A stretch of 64,000 nucleotides of DNA from Akkermansiaceae bacterium. Lineage in GTDB: Bacteria; Verrucomicrobiota; Verrucomicrobiia; Verrucomicrobiales; Akkermansiaceae. This document shows, in pieces, positions 27,895 to 36,574 of this stretch. The notes beneath the pieces are model-generated. The model was not told the origin of the DNA and searched no databases. It was given only the letters and a program-made list of their open reading frames with translations. The stretch's first letter is position 1. Each line of letters begins with the position of its first letter. A program made the position numbers and the translations under genes. The stretch spans positions 1 through 64,000 of the forward strand of contig JAQWZU010000106.1 of the NCBI GenBank assembly GCA_029253285.1. The letters run 5' to 3'.

Positions 27895-27912
27895 GCCCGC
27901 GATGTCGCGGGC
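27895..27912 (-). promoter_or_regulatory. Intercistronic hairpin between dnaK and groES
   Basis: Perfect eight-base inverted repeat GCCCGCGA / TCGCGGGC with a two-base spacer, nine bases after the dnaK stop. On the transcribed strand it is followed by A-rich, not U-rich, sequence, so it is more likely an RNA-processing or stability element than a terminator. Confidence 0.45.
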
Positions 27913-27920
27913 GAGAGTGT

Positions 27921-29852
27921 TTACTTATCAGCGTCTACGACTTCGGCGTCGACAACCTTTCCTTTTGCTTGGCGAGGTTCGTCGCTTTCATCTTCAGCGG
28001 GAGCCACATCGGGTGCGGCACCTCCCATGTCGGGCATCTGCGCTCCGGCAGCCTGCGCGGCCTGGGCGAGTTCGTTGAGAGACTTTTCGAGGTCTTCCGT
28101 GGTAGATTTGATGAGGTCGAGATCGTCGGCCTTGAGCGCACCTTTGACGGCATCGAGCTTGGTAGTGAGCATCTCTTTCAGGTCGGCAGGAGCTTCTTCG
28201 GGAAGTTCGCTGATCTGCTTTTCAACCTGGTAGATGATGTTCTCGCCCTTATTCTTAATGTCGACGGCTTCGGCACGCTTCTTATCTTCCTCGGCGTGAG
28301 CTTCGGCTTCGCGCTTGGCCTTTTCGATCTCGTCTTCAGACAGTCCGCTGGACCCTTCGATGGAGATCTTCTGCTCTTTGCCGGAGTTCTTGTCCTTGGC
28401 TGAAACGTGGAGAATCCCGTTCGCATCGATATCGAAGGTCACTTCGATCTGAGGCATGCCTCGCTGAGCGGGCTCAATTCCGGAGAGCTGGAAATTTCCA
28501 AGCAACTTATTATCGGCGAAGAGCGGGCGCTCACCCTGACAGATGCGAATATCAACGGCGGGCTGGTTGTCAGCGGCAGTCGAGAAAGTCTGGCTACGCT
28601 TCACCGGGATGGTGGTGTTACGCTCAATCATGGCGGTGGCGCGGCTTCCTTCAGTCTCGATGGAGAGAGTGAGCGGAGTCACATCGAGAAGAAGCACATC
28701 CTTCACGTCACCCTGGAGAACACCACCTTGAATTGCCGCACCGATGGCGACCACTTCGTCGGGGTTCACGCCCTGGTGAGGAGTCTTGCCAGCGAGTTCG
28801 TGAGCAGTTTCCACAACCTTGGGCATACGGGTCATGCCACCCACAAGAACGAGCTCGTCGATCTCGCCGGAGCTGACATCAGCCTCCTTCAAGCAGTCGG
28901 ATACCGGCTTTTTGGTGCGAGAAAAAAGGTGGTCAGTCAGCTGTTCAAGCTTACCGCGACTCAAGCTCAACTGAATATGCTTGGGACCGGTTTGGTCAGC
29001 AGTGATGAAGGGCAGGTTTAGGTCGTAATTTTGCGATGAAGAGAGCGCTATCTTGGCTTTCTCGGCTTCTTCCTTGATCCGCTGAAGAGCGTCGGGCTGA
29101 CCGCTGAGATCAATGCCTTCGGATGATTTGAATTCGGCCACGATGTGATCGATGAGCGCATTGTCCCAATCGTCACCGCCGAGCTGGGTATCACCGTCGG
29201 TCGAGAGCACTTCGAAGACGCCATCAGAGATTTCCAATACCGAGATATCGAAGGTTCCCCCACCGAGGTCATAAATAGCGACCTTTTGATCCATCTTGGA
29301 ATCAAGTCCGTATGCAAGCGAAGCAGCGGTTGGCTCGTTAATGATACGGCGCACTTTTAGACCGGCGATTTCACCGGCCGCCTTGGTGGCATTACGCTGG
29401 GAGTCATTGAAGTATGCGGGAACCGTGATTACCGCTTCCGTGATGGTCTCGCCGAGCTTGGCTTCCGCATCAGACTTGAGTTTACCAAGAATGATGGCTG
29501 CGATTTCCTGGGGAGAGTAGACTTTCTTCTCTCCTTCAACTTCCACCTGAATGTGGGCGTCGCCATTGTCAGCTTCCACAAGCTCATAGGGGACGCGTTT
29601 GTCTTCAGCGGTGAGTTCGGAAAACTTACGTCCGATGAGGCGCTTGGCGGAGAAGACGGTATTTTTTGCATTCGTGACAGCCTGACGCTTGGCGGCCTGA
29701 CCGACGAGACGTTCTCCGTTCTTCGCAAAAGCGACAACAGACGGAGTGGTGCGTGCACCTTCCGAGTTTTCGAGGACTACTGGTTCACCGCCCTCCATGA
29801 CAGACATGCAGGAGTTGGTGGTGCCGAGGTCAATTCCTAAGATTTTACCCAT
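27921..29852 (-). CDS. dnaK: Chaperone DnaK (Hsp70)
   Basis: 643 residues from [13 protein letters not shown]; the longer track start adds a non-family leader. Hsp70 signatures: [28 protein letters not shown] and [13 protein letters not shown]. The substrate domain starts near [14 protein letters not shown], and the lid ends in an acidic tail EVVDADK. ATP-driven folding and heat-shock response. No grpE, dnaJ or hrcA lies in the window. A 19-base palindrome 64 bases upstream may be an operator. groES and groEL follow on the same strand, possibly as one stress transcript. Confidence 0.98.
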   Translation of the reverse strand: MGKILGIDLGTTNSCMSVMEGGEPVVLENSEGARTTPSVVAFAKNGERLVGQAAKRQAVTNAKNTVFSAKRLIGRKFSELTAEDKRVPYELVEADNGDAHIQVEVEGEKKVYSPQEIAAIILGKLKSDAEAKLGETITEAVITVPAYFNDSQRNATKAAGEIAGLKVRRIINEPTAASLAYGLDSKMDQKVAIYDLGGGTFDISVLEISDGVFEVLSTDGDTQLGGDDWDNALIDHIVAEFKSSEGIDLSGQPDALQRIKEEAEKAKIALSSSQNYDLNLPFITADQTGPKHIQLSLSRGKLEQLTDHLFSRTKKPVSDCLKEADVSSGEIDELVLVGGMTRMPKVVETAHELAGKTPHQGVNPDEVVAIGAAIQGGVLQGDVKDVLLLDVTPLTLSIETEGSRATAMIERNTTIPVKRSQTFSTAADNQPAVDIRICQGERPLFADNKLLGNFQLSGIEPAQRGMPQIEVTFDIDANGILHVSAKDKNSGKEQKISIEGSSGLSEDEIEKAKREAEAHAEEDKKRAEAVDIKNKGENIIYQVEKQISELPEEAPADLKEMLTTKLDAVKGALKADDLDLIKSTTEDLEKSLNELAQAAQAAGAQMPDMGGAAPDVAPAEDESDEPRQAKGKVVDAEVVDADK

Positions 29853-29915
29853 GATTTTATTTCTATGTATTAAAGTTGGTGGCAGGGCTCTCACCTGACA
29901 ATTTTAGCAATTCCT

Positions 29916-29934
29916 TTGGCACGCACCGTGCCAA
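29916..29934. promoter_or_regulatory. 19-bp palindrome upstream of dnaK (candidate operator)
   Basis: Perfect eight-base inverted repeat TTGGCACG / CGTGCCAA around CAC, 64 bases before the dnaK ATG. A TAAAAT hexamer just downstream on the minus strand could be a -10. It is not the CIRCE element bound by HrcA. It weakly resembles a sigma-54 -24/-12 box. The binding protein is unknown. Confidence 0.45.
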
Positions 29935-30046
29935 TTGCCGCAATCCCTTATTCTACGGGAAACTCCGCGATTTCCCTCAATACCGGCGCGTCACTTTGAC
30001 ACGCATCACCCTGCAACCATTTGACACTTGGCGACAATTTGTCTCA

Positions 30047-30634
30047 CTACTCTCGCACATCGATCGCCTCAGCGAGCATTCCTTTATAAACATCGGCAGG
30101 CACTTCGTAGCCGCCGAAGGTCTTCAGATGATCGGTCATCCATTGGGTATCGAGTAATATTACCCCTTCGTCCCGCAGCCACTCCACCAAACGCACCAGC
30201 GCAATCTTACTGGCATCGGTTTTGCGGCTGAACATGCTTTCACCAAAAAACACGCGATCGATCCGAACTCCATAGAGCCCGCCCTGCAGCCCTTCCTCAT
30301 CCCAACATTCCACGGAATGCGCAAAGCCCCGCTCGAACAACTCACCGTAGCTGTCCATGATCACGGGATCGATCCAGGTCTCCTCCCGCTCAGAACATCC
30401 CTCCATCACCTCTCGGAAAGCTGTGTCGTAACGGATTTCAAATGGACGCTTCTTCAGAGCACGCTTCAATCCCTTGGGAATATGAAAACGCTCATCCAGC
30501 GGAATGATCCCGCGCATTTTCGGCGAAAACCAAAAAATCTCCCCGTTCTCAGACATCGGGAAGACCCCTTCTATATAGGCACTGAGTAGCACTTCGGGAG
30601 GAATTCGTTCCACGAGGCGATTTTCACGATACAA
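30047..30634 (-). CDS. aat: Leucyl/phenylalanyl-tRNA--protein transferase
   Basis: 195 residues, with a TTG start. The family core is well kept: AYIEGVFPMSENGEIFWFSPKMRGIIPLD, HIPKGLKRALKK, HSVECWDEEGLQGGLYGVRIDRVFFGESMFS and LDTQWMTDHLKTFGGYEV. The enzyme adds Leu or Phe from tRNA to proteins with N-terminal Arg or Lys, marking them for ClpAP (bacterial N-degron pathway). Start codon uncertain; a GTG nine codons in also fits. It is divergent from yceD with only 29 bases between, so promoters overlap. Confidence 0.93.
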   Translation of the reverse strand: MYRENRLVERIPPEVLLSAYIEGVFPMSENGEIFWFSPKMRGIIPLDERFHIPKGLKRALKKRPFEIRYDTAFREVMEGCSEREETWIDPVIMDSYGELFERGFAHSVECWDEEGLQGGLYGVRIDRVFFGESMFSRKTDASKIALVRLVEWLRDEGVILLDTQWMTDHLKTFGGYEVPADVYKGMLAEAIDVRE

Positions 30635-30663
30635 AATCAGAATTTCAACCTACAATTCGCGCC

Positions 30664-31155
30664 ATGAAGATCGATCTCGCCAATCTGCCCGACGAAGGAC
30701 AGCTCTTTGAAGGTGAATTAAGGCCCGAAATCTTTGATTTGGAGGGCAGCGACACCACTCCGGCCGGACCTCTCCTCTACCGATTATTCGCCCAACGCTT
30801 TGATACAGAACTTCTTCTCACCGGAAATCTTGAGGCGACCTTCGAATTAACCTGCATGCGCAGCCTGCACGGCTTCAAACAGACTGTTGAACTGGAAGGT
30901 AGCGCCATCAGCATCGAAATCGGCAACGACGGCGAAATTGACGCCTCGGAGGCCATTCGGGAAGAAGTTCTTCTGGAGCTCCCGACCAACCCGCGTTGCG
31001 AGGATGGCGACACCCCGGGAAAATGCGAAATAGATCCGAAGTATTTAGCAGTGGACAAGTCGACCAATGATGGAGTAGACAACGCCCCCGCGCAGGACGG
31101 ACCCAATCCATGGGCCGCCTTGGACGCAATTGATTCCAACGATCAACCTTCTTAA
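30664..31155 (+). CDS. yceD: YceD/DUF177 family protein
   Basis: 163 residues. DUF177 features: ATFELTCMRSLHGFKQTVELEG in the middle with the first conserved Cys, the second Cys pair region NPRCEDGDTPGKCEID, and the terminal NPWAALDAI. It sits 12 bases before rpmF, as in most bacteria and in plastids, where DUF177 proteins help 23S rRNA accumulate. Role in ribosome biogenesis is by family and context. Cytoplasmic. The central region between the strands is ordinary; nothing is missing. Confidence 0.9.
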   Translation: MKIDLANLPDEGQLFEGELRPEIFDLEGSDTTPAGPLLYRLFAQRFDTELLLTGNLEATFELTCMRSLHGFKQTVELEGSAISIEIGNDGEIDASEAIREEVLLELPTNPRCEDGDTPGKCEIDPKYLAVDKSTNDGVDNAPAQDGPNPWAALDAIDSNDQPS

Positions 31156-31167
31156 CCACCTAGAACC

Positions 31168-31350
31168 ATGGCCGCACCAAAACGCCGCACATCCAAGCAC
31201 AAGCAACGTCTCCGCAGAGGAGCCAACCGCTGGCGCAAGCCACTGCTAAAGACCTGTCCCGAATGTGGGAGCAGTATCCCAGGGCATATCGCCTGCCCAT
31301 CTTGCGGAACCTACCGAGAGCGCCAAGTCGTCGATGTCGACTTGGTTTAA
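31168..31350 (+). CDS. rpmF: 50S ribosomal protein bL32
   Basis: 60 residues. The start [20 protein letters not shown] and a zinc ribbon [18 protein letters not shown] (four Cys, the zinc-binding C+ form) identify bL32. Located between yceD and plsX, the classic rpmF-plsX arrangement tying ribosome and lipid synthesis. An intrinsic terminator follows 27 bases after the stop. Confidence 0.97.
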   Translation: MAAPKRRTSKHKQRLRRGANRWRKPLLKTCPECGSSIPGHIACPSCGTYRERQVVDVDLV

Positions 31351-31377
31351 TCGTTTGGTTCCTATCAATTTTTTAAT

Positions 31378-31409
31378 GAGCGCGGGGCCTGTCTCCGCGC
31401 TCGTTTTTT
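31378..31409 (+). terminator. Intrinsic terminator between rpmF and plsX
   Basis: Eight-base stem GAGCGCGG / CCGCGCTC with a nine-base loop, followed by GTTTTTT. Its T-run ends four bases before the plsX ATG, so plsX must be read by read-through, or the hairpin acts as an attenuator. Confidence 0.85.
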
Positions 31410-31413
31410 CGAG

Positions 31414-32448
31414 ATGAAAATCGCACTCGACGCCATGGGCGGGGACCACGCCCCCAGAGTAAATCTCGAAGGAGCACGCGAGATACTAGCCGCCAATCCG
31501 GACATCGAGACCATCTTCCTGACCGGCCCGGCCGAGGAACTCAAGAAAGCCGCGCTCGAATATGGACTCACCGACAAGCGTGCGCAATTTGTCGACGCCA
31601 CGGAAGTCGTCGGCATGGAAGAATCCGGAGCAAAAGCAATTCGACGCAAAAAGAACTCCTCCATCGCCGTCGCCAACGACCTCGTTAAAAAAGGCGACGC
31701 AGAAGCCGTCGTCTCCGCAGGTAACACCGGAGCTGCTGTTGCCACCGCAACCGTAAAACTTCGCCTCCTAAAAGGTATCCTTCGCGCCGGCATCGCCTCC
31801 CCCATGCCGAACGAACATGGCGTATGCAACCTACTTGATGCGGGAGCCAACCCGGAAGCAAAACCGGAACACCTTTTACAATATGCCATCATGGGCAGCG
31901 TATACGCGCATGAGGTTTTAAAGGTCAAAGATCCGCACGTTGGCATCATGTCCAATGGCGAGGAGGAAGAAAAAGGAACAGCCTTCACCAAAGAAACGAT
32001 GGCCCTTTTGAAGGACCTTGTTGATCGGGACAAAGCACCTTTCACCTTCCTCGGAAACGTCGAAGGACACGACCTTTTCCAGACCAAACTCGATGTCTGC
32101 CTCTGCGACGGGTTCACTGGAAACATTGTTCTCAAAAGCTGCGAAGCAACGGCCAAGGCCATGTCCAAATGGCTCAAAACAGCCTTCAAAAAGAACCCTA
32201 TTCGCATGACCGGAGCTCTTCTGGGAAAAGGCGCATTTCAGGAGGTAAAAGAAACATCCAGCTATGAATCCTACGGCGGCAGCCCTCTCCTTGGAGTCAA
32301 TGGCGTCGTCATCATTGCTCATGGAGGGTCTTCAGCCCTCGCCATTAAGAACGCGATTAAAATGGCGGCTTCTGCGATCAAGCACGACATCAATCACAAG
32401 ATTGAAGACGCCATCGAAAGCGCCAACCCTTCTGTAACGGCGGGTTAA
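31414..32448 (+). CDS. plsX: Phosphate acyltransferase PlsX
   Basis: 344 residues. The family start MKIALDAMGGDHAP is plain, followed by VSAGNTGAAVATATVKL, LLDAGANPEAKPEHLLQYA, LCDGFTGNIVLKSCEA and the end region SYGGSPLLGVNGVVIIAHG. PlsX turns acyl-ACP and phosphate into acyl-phosphate, starting phospholipid synthesis with PlsY. It is a peripheral membrane enzyme. The start lies directly after the rpmF terminator and has no clear ribosome-binding site, because that space is taken by the T-run. Confidence 0.97.
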   Translation: MKIALDAMGGDHAPRVNLEGAREILAANPDIETIFLTGPAEELKKAALEYGLTDKRAQFVDATEVVGMEESGAKAIRRKKNSSIAVANDLVKKGDAEAVVSAGNTGAAVATATVKLRLLKGILRAGIASPMPNEHGVCNLLDAGANPEAKPEHLLQYAIMGSVYAHEVLKVKDPHVGIMSNGEEEEKGTAFTKETMALLKDLVDRDKAPFTFLGNVEGHDLFQTKLDVCLCDGFTGNIVLKSCEATAKAMSKWLKTAFKKNPIRMTGALLGKGAFQEVKETSSYESYGGSPLLGVNGVVIIAHGGSSALAIKNAIKMAASAIKHDINHKIEDAIESANPSVTAG

Positions 32449-32478
32449 TTCTCCTTTTTTTCATCCCACGAGAGAGTC

Positions 32479-33705
32479 ATGATCAATCGGCGCCTCGGCG
32501 ACTCCTTGCTCAAACCATTCACCCGGGTAACCTCATCCGGTCGCTACGTCCCGGAAGTCGATGGCCTGCGCTGCCTCGCCATCGTTTTGGTGATCTTCTT
32601 CCACTGCCACCACCTCTTTCGAACCGGCAACGAACCGGTCACCTCCGCAGAACTAACAGCGGAAGGCTGGGCCGCTACCGCAACCTTCCTTCCCAACTTT
32701 TTTTTCGCAAAGGGATGGTTTGGAGTACAGATTTTCTTTGTCATTTCCGGAATGGTTCTAGCCCTCCCCTTTGCCTCCCACTACCTCCAGGGGGCTGACC
32801 GCCCCAAAGTAAAAGATTACTTCCGACGCCGCCTAATTAGGATTGAGGTCCCTTACATCATTACACTCACCTTCTTTCTCTTCTACGCCGTCACTTTTCA
32901 AGATCGCCTGTGGAACGAAATGCTTCCGAGATATTTCGCCGGTCTCATTTACTCCCACTCGCTCATCTACGACGGTGCACTCAACCCACTCCTCTGGGTT
33001 TCGTGGACGCTCGAGATTGAAATTCAATTCTACCTCCTCGCCCCCCTGCTTTGCACCGTCTTTAAAATACCAAACACTCTCCTGCGAAGAGGCATCCTAC
33101 TACTCGCAATCCTCTTCATTGAGCCCTGTGTCGATGCCGCCAACGCAGCCTTCCCCTCGGTAATTTGGCGCGAGAGCATCCTCAACCAATTCTCCTATTT
33201 CTTTGCGGGAATCCTCCTCGCCGACCTTTACCTCTCTCCAAAGCTAAAAGCCATCCGAGCCAACCCCACTGCCCTTATCTGGGACGCGATCGGACTGCTA
33301 GCCTGGCCTGCGACTTTCCTTCTTTTGGAATTCCCCCCCTCATTCAACCTCAAACCCCTCACCCTTATTCTCGCTTTCCTTGCCGTCCTGACCGGACCAG
33401 TCTTGCGCAAACTCTTCTCGAATCGCTGGGTCGTCGCCGTCGGAATGATGTGCTACACGATTTACCTTTTTCACAATTTCTTCATCTACAGCATCCTTCA
33501 ATACTTCATTTTTTCCAAATTTGTCGTCGAAGGTGACTGGCCTTGGAACCTCGTCTTGATGGCCCTGATGCTTGTGGGGTGCCTTATCCTGAGCGGTCTC
33601 CTGTTCCTCGTCGTAGAAAAACCCTTCGCCAAGGGAAAACTGCCGCGACTCTTCAAAAGATCATCCAAGCCCAGCCCGGATTGCAATTTGGATTCTATCA
33701 GCTAA
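32479..33705 (+). CDS. Membrane acyltransferase (OafA/Acyl_transf_3 family)
   Basis: 408 residues with about ten membrane helices. Family motifs: EVDGLRCLAIVLVIFFHCHH near the N-terminus with the key His, WFGVQIFFVISGMVLALPF, FRRRLIRIEVPYIITL, and the DPLLW-like NPLLWVSWTLEIEIQFYLL. Such proteins O-acetylate or otherwise acylate surface sugars, LPS or peptidoglycan. No partner glycosyltransferases are nearby, so the target is unknown. Follows plsX by 30 bases on the same strand; patB follows after ten bases. Confidence 0.88.
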   Translation: MINRRLGDSLLKPFTRVTSSGRYVPEVDGLRCLAIVLVIFFHCHHLFRTGNEPVTSAELTAEGWAATATFLPNFFFAKGWFGVQIFFVISGMVLALPFASHYLQGADRPKVKDYFRRRLIRIEVPYIITLTFFLFYAVTFQDRLWNEMLPRYFAGLIYSHSLIYDGALNPLLWVSWTLEIEIQFYLLAPLLCTVFKIPNTLLRRGILLLAILFIEPCVDAANAAFPSVIWRESILNQFSYFFAGILLADLYLSPKLKAIRANPTALIWDAIGLLAWPATFLLLEFPPSFNLKPLTLILAFLAVLTGPVLRKLFSNRWVVAVGMMCYTIYLFHNFFIYSILQYFIFSKFVVEGDWPWNLVLMALMLVGCLILSGLLFLVVEKPFAKGKLPRLFKRSSKPSPDCNLDSIS

Positions 33706-33715
33706 CTCTACCGAC

Positions 33716-34852
33716 ATGCATAATTTCGACCAACCCGTTCACCGACGTGGCACCGGATCACTCAAGTGGGACCGACGGCCTGACCTTGATCCGCTCTGGG
33801 TCGCGGATATGGATTTCACCTCCCCACCTCAAGTCATCGAAACTCTTCACGAGCGAGTTGATCATGGTGTCTTTGGATACGCCGTCCCACACCCCTCTCT
33901 CGTCGAAACTCTTCTCAATTACCTTCAAACCCGTATTGGCGCCACCAGCAGCGAAGAACAAATCGTTCACCTCGGCGGACTCGTTCCTGCCTTGTCTCTA
34001 GCAACCAAAGCCTTCGCCTCTCCGGGCGATGCCCTACTCACCTGCACGCCGGTTTACCCCCCGTTCCTCGGAGTTCACAACGACGGCGATCTCGAACTAC
34101 AAAGTGTTGATCACCTCAATAATGACGGCACTTGGATCATGGATTGGGACGCGCTTGAAAACGCGGTCACTCCAAAAAGCAAACTCTTCATCCTTAGCAA
34201 TCCGCAAAACCCACTCGGGCGCGTTTTCACCAAGGATGAAATGATTCAACTCGGTGAGTTCTGCCAGCGCCACGACCTCGTTCTGGTTTCTGACGAAATT
34301 CATTGCGACCTCATCCTCGACGAAGACGCCACACCACACTTTTCGGCCCTCAATCTTCCGGACGAACTTCGCGAGCGCACCGTCACTCTTCTTGCCCCGA
34401 GCAAGACCTACAATATCGCCGGGTTAGGTTACGCCTTCGCGGTCATTCCGAACGATTCCCTCCGTCGAAAATTCACCGCGGCCAAAGGCCATACCCTCCC
34501 CGAGATCAACTGCCTCGCCTATTACGCGGCCGAAGCTGCCTACCGACACGGCGAACCCTGGCGTCAGGACTTGCTCGCCTACCTCCGAACCAACCGGGAC
34601 CTCCTCGCAAAAAAGATCACCGAAGGACTCCCCGGGGCACGCGTCCCGAATATCGAAGCAACCTATCTCGCCTGGATTGACTGCAAGGCTCTCTCCGTAG
34701 ATCAGCCCATCGAAAAAGCCGAAGAGACCGGACTTTTCCTATCAGATGGCACCTTCTTCGGGCACAAGCGCTGCCTCCGCGTCAATTTCGGAACGCAAAC
34801 AGCGCGTCTGGAAAATGCGCTCGAGCTGCTCGTTACCGCTCTCCAGTCTTGA
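33716..34852 (+). CDS. patB: PatB/MalY-type PLP aminotransferase, putative C-S lyase
   Basis: 378 residues. Fold type I PLP enzyme: SLKWDRRPDLDPLWVADMDF at the N-terminus is the PatB/MalY signature. Other landmarks are ILSNPQNPLGRVFTKDEM, SDEIHCDLI and the Schiff-base lysine in APSKTYNIAGLGYAFAV. These enzymes split cystathionine to homocysteine, or cysteine conjugates to thiols, pyruvate and ammonia. Cytoplasmic. Ten bases after the acyltransferase. A general aminotransferase cannot be fully excluded, but the DMDF motif favours the C-S lyase branch. Confidence 0.88.
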   Translation: MHNFDQPVHRRGTGSLKWDRRPDLDPLWVADMDFTSPPQVIETLHERVDHGVFGYAVPHPSLVETLLNYLQTRIGATSSEEQIVHLGGLVPALSLATKAFASPGDALLTCTPVYPPFLGVHNDGDLELQSVDHLNNDGTWIMDWDALENAVTPKSKLFILSNPQNPLGRVFTKDEMIQLGEFCQRHDLVLVSDEIHCDLILDEDATPHFSALNLPDELRERTVTLLAPSKTYNIAGLGYAFAVIPNDSLRRKFTAAKGHTLPEINCLAYYAAEAAYRHGEPWRQDLLAYLRTNRDLLAKKITEGLPGARVPNIEATYLAWIDCKALSVDQPIEKAEETGLFLSDGTFFGHKRCLRVNFGTQTARLENALELLVTALQS

Positions 34853-34883
34853 TGCCCGGCCTATCTGACTCCATTCTCACCTC

Positions 34884-35555
34884 ATGAAGGGTCTCTTCTT
34901 CCTCATTCTCTTGGCGATCACCACTCCGATCGTGGCCCGGGAACACGTCATTCTCACCGGCGGACCCGCCTTGAGACACTGGGAAAACCTCCGGGTAGAG
35001 AAAGACCGGCACGATCGCTTTTGGGGGAATTTTCTTGCCGCCACCTCAATCCGCAGCGACGAACTTCGGAAAATCCATGGCAAAAATGCCAGCCTGACCT
35101 GGATTGTTTACAAGCCGGGCTACGTCATTCGCGGAAAGGAAGATCACAAGCCATACGCCAAGTGGGTCGCCAAGCAAGCCGCCAAACGGAACGCCAAACT
35201 GATCTGGATTAATACCGGCGATCAGGCCATCGCCGCCATCAATGGCCGCCGCGACATCATCACCTTCGACTTCTTCGGCCACTCCAACCGTCACTGCTTC
35301 ATGCTCGATTACGGCACCAATGTGATGGCTGTCAGCCAGGCTTGGATTCACGAAAAAGACCTGCGAAAAATCCGCAGAGGGGCTTTCAACAAATACGCTC
35401 TCTGCCAAAGCTACGGCTGCCACACCGGCGAAAGTATGAGCGCCATTTGGCGTAGCAAAGTTGGCATCCCGCTGATCGGAGCCAAAGGCAAAACCAATTA
35501 CGAAACCGTCTCTTTCGGCAGACTTCCCTCGGTCTCCGGCAAGTGGATCCGCTGA
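34884..35555 (+). CDS. Secreted protein with caspase/clan CD-like His-Cys pair
   Basis: 223 residues. Signal peptide MKGLFFLILLAITTPIVAR. No family recognised by eye. The core alternates strands and helices (ASLTWIVYKPGYVIRG, NAKLIWINTGDQAIAAIN). A His in the strand-end motif FDFFGHSN (His133) and a Cys in ALCQSYGCHTGESM (Cys179) are 46 residues apart, close to the His-Cys spacing of caspases, CHAT and gingipain-type peptidases. This suggests a small secreted clan CD peptidase or an inactive relative. The stop lies 23 bases before the bioB start. Confidence 0.6.
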   Translation: MKGLFFLILLAITTPIVAREHVILTGGPALRHWENLRVEKDRHDRFWGNFLAATSIRSDELRKIHGKNASLTWIVYKPGYVIRGKEDHKPYAKWVAKQAAKRNAKLIWINTGDQAIAAINGRRDIITFDFFGHSNRHCFMLDYGTNVMAVSQAWIHEKDLRKIRRGAFNKYALCQSYGCHTGESMSAIWRSKVGIPLIGAKGKTNYETVSFGRLPSVSGKWIR

Positions 35556-35578
35556 CACAATTTCCAACATCACCACTT

Positions 35579-36574
35579 ATGACCTTCCAAGAACTCAACG
35601 ACCTCTATCAACTCCCTCTCTTCGATCTCATTCAACGCTCCCGCAGCGTTCACGAAGAAAACTGGCCCGCCGGCGAAGTCCAACTCTGCACCCTCCTCTC
35701 CATCAAAACCGGCGGGTGCTCGGAAGACTGCTCATACTGCGCCCAATCCGCGCGCTACAAATCAGATGTCGCTCCCGAGCGGCTCATGGAAAAATGCCAG
35801 ATCATGGAACGCGCCAAAGCCGCCCGTGACAACGGCTCAACCCGCTTTTGCATGGGAGCCGCCTGGCGCGGTGTTCGAGAGGGAACCCAACGATTCGACC
35901 AGGTTCTCGATATCATTCAGGATGTTTCCAAACTTGGCATGGAAGTTTGCGTCACCCTGGGAGAACTTGGCCCCAATGAAGCGGTAAGACTCAAGGACGC
36001 GGGAGTCACCGCATACAACCACAACATCGACACCTCGCCCGAGCACTACCCCAATATCGTCACCACCCACACTTTTCAGGACCGCCTGAATACCATTCGC
36101 CACGCTCAGGACGCCGGCATGTCGATCTGCTGCGGCGGCATTCTCGGACTCGGAGAAAACACCGAGGATCGTTTGAAAATGCTCGAAGTGATTTCCAGCT
36201 TCAATCCCCAGCCGGAATCGGTCCCAATCAACTCACTCATGCCCATGCCCGGCACCCCTCTCGCCAAAAGCTCGGGAGTCGATGTCTTCGAATTGGTCCG
36301 CATCATCGCGCTGACCCGCCTCGCCGTGCCCAAGGCCAAAGTCCGCCTCTCAGCTGGCCGCACCAACCTTTCCGAGGAGGCGCAAACAATCTGTTTCTTC
36401 GCCGGCGCAAATTCCATTTTCTACGGCGACAAACTCCTTACTGCCGAGAACCCAGCCGTCGAAAAAGACCTCGCGCTGATTAACAAGCTTGGTCTCAGCC
36501 CGCAAAAACCCAATCGCGCGCAAGCCGCACCCGATTCCGATGAGGCCCTCCCCCGCAAACCGCACCTGGCCTGA
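35579..36574 (+). CDS. bioB: Biotin synthase
   Basis: 331 residues from MTFQELNDLY; the track start lies inside the preceding gene. Radical SAM motif CSEDCSYCAQSARY for the 4Fe-4S cluster, and the second-cluster residues in FCMGAAWRGVRE, VCVTLGEL, YNHNIDTSPEHYPNIVTTHTF and VRLSAGRTNL. It inserts sulphur into dethiobiotin. No other bio genes are nearby. The C-terminal tail of about 20 residues after KLGLSPQKPN is poorly conserved and overlaps the L,D-transpeptidase start by 35 bases. Confidence 0.97.
   Translation: MTFQELNDLYQLPLFDLIQRSRSVHEENWPAGEVQLCTLLSIKTGGCSEDCSYCAQSARYKSDVAPERLMEKCQIMERAKAARDNGSTRFCMGAAWRGVREGTQRFDQVLDIIQDVSKLGMEVCVTLGELGPNEAVRLKDAGVTAYNHNIDTSPEHYPNIVTTHTFQDRLNTIRHAQDAGMSICCGGILGLGENTEDRLKMLEVISSFNPQPESVPINSLMPMPGTPLAKSSGVDVFELVRIIALTRLAVPKAKVRLSAGRTNLSEEAQTICFFAGANSIFYGDKLLTAENPAVEKDLALINKLGLSPQKPNRAQAAPDSDEALPRKPHLA

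Noticed and set aside
29916-29934. CIRCE/HrcA operator before dnaK
   Set aside because: Sequence and spacing do not match TTAGCACTC-N9-GAGTGCTAA; only a different palindrome is present.
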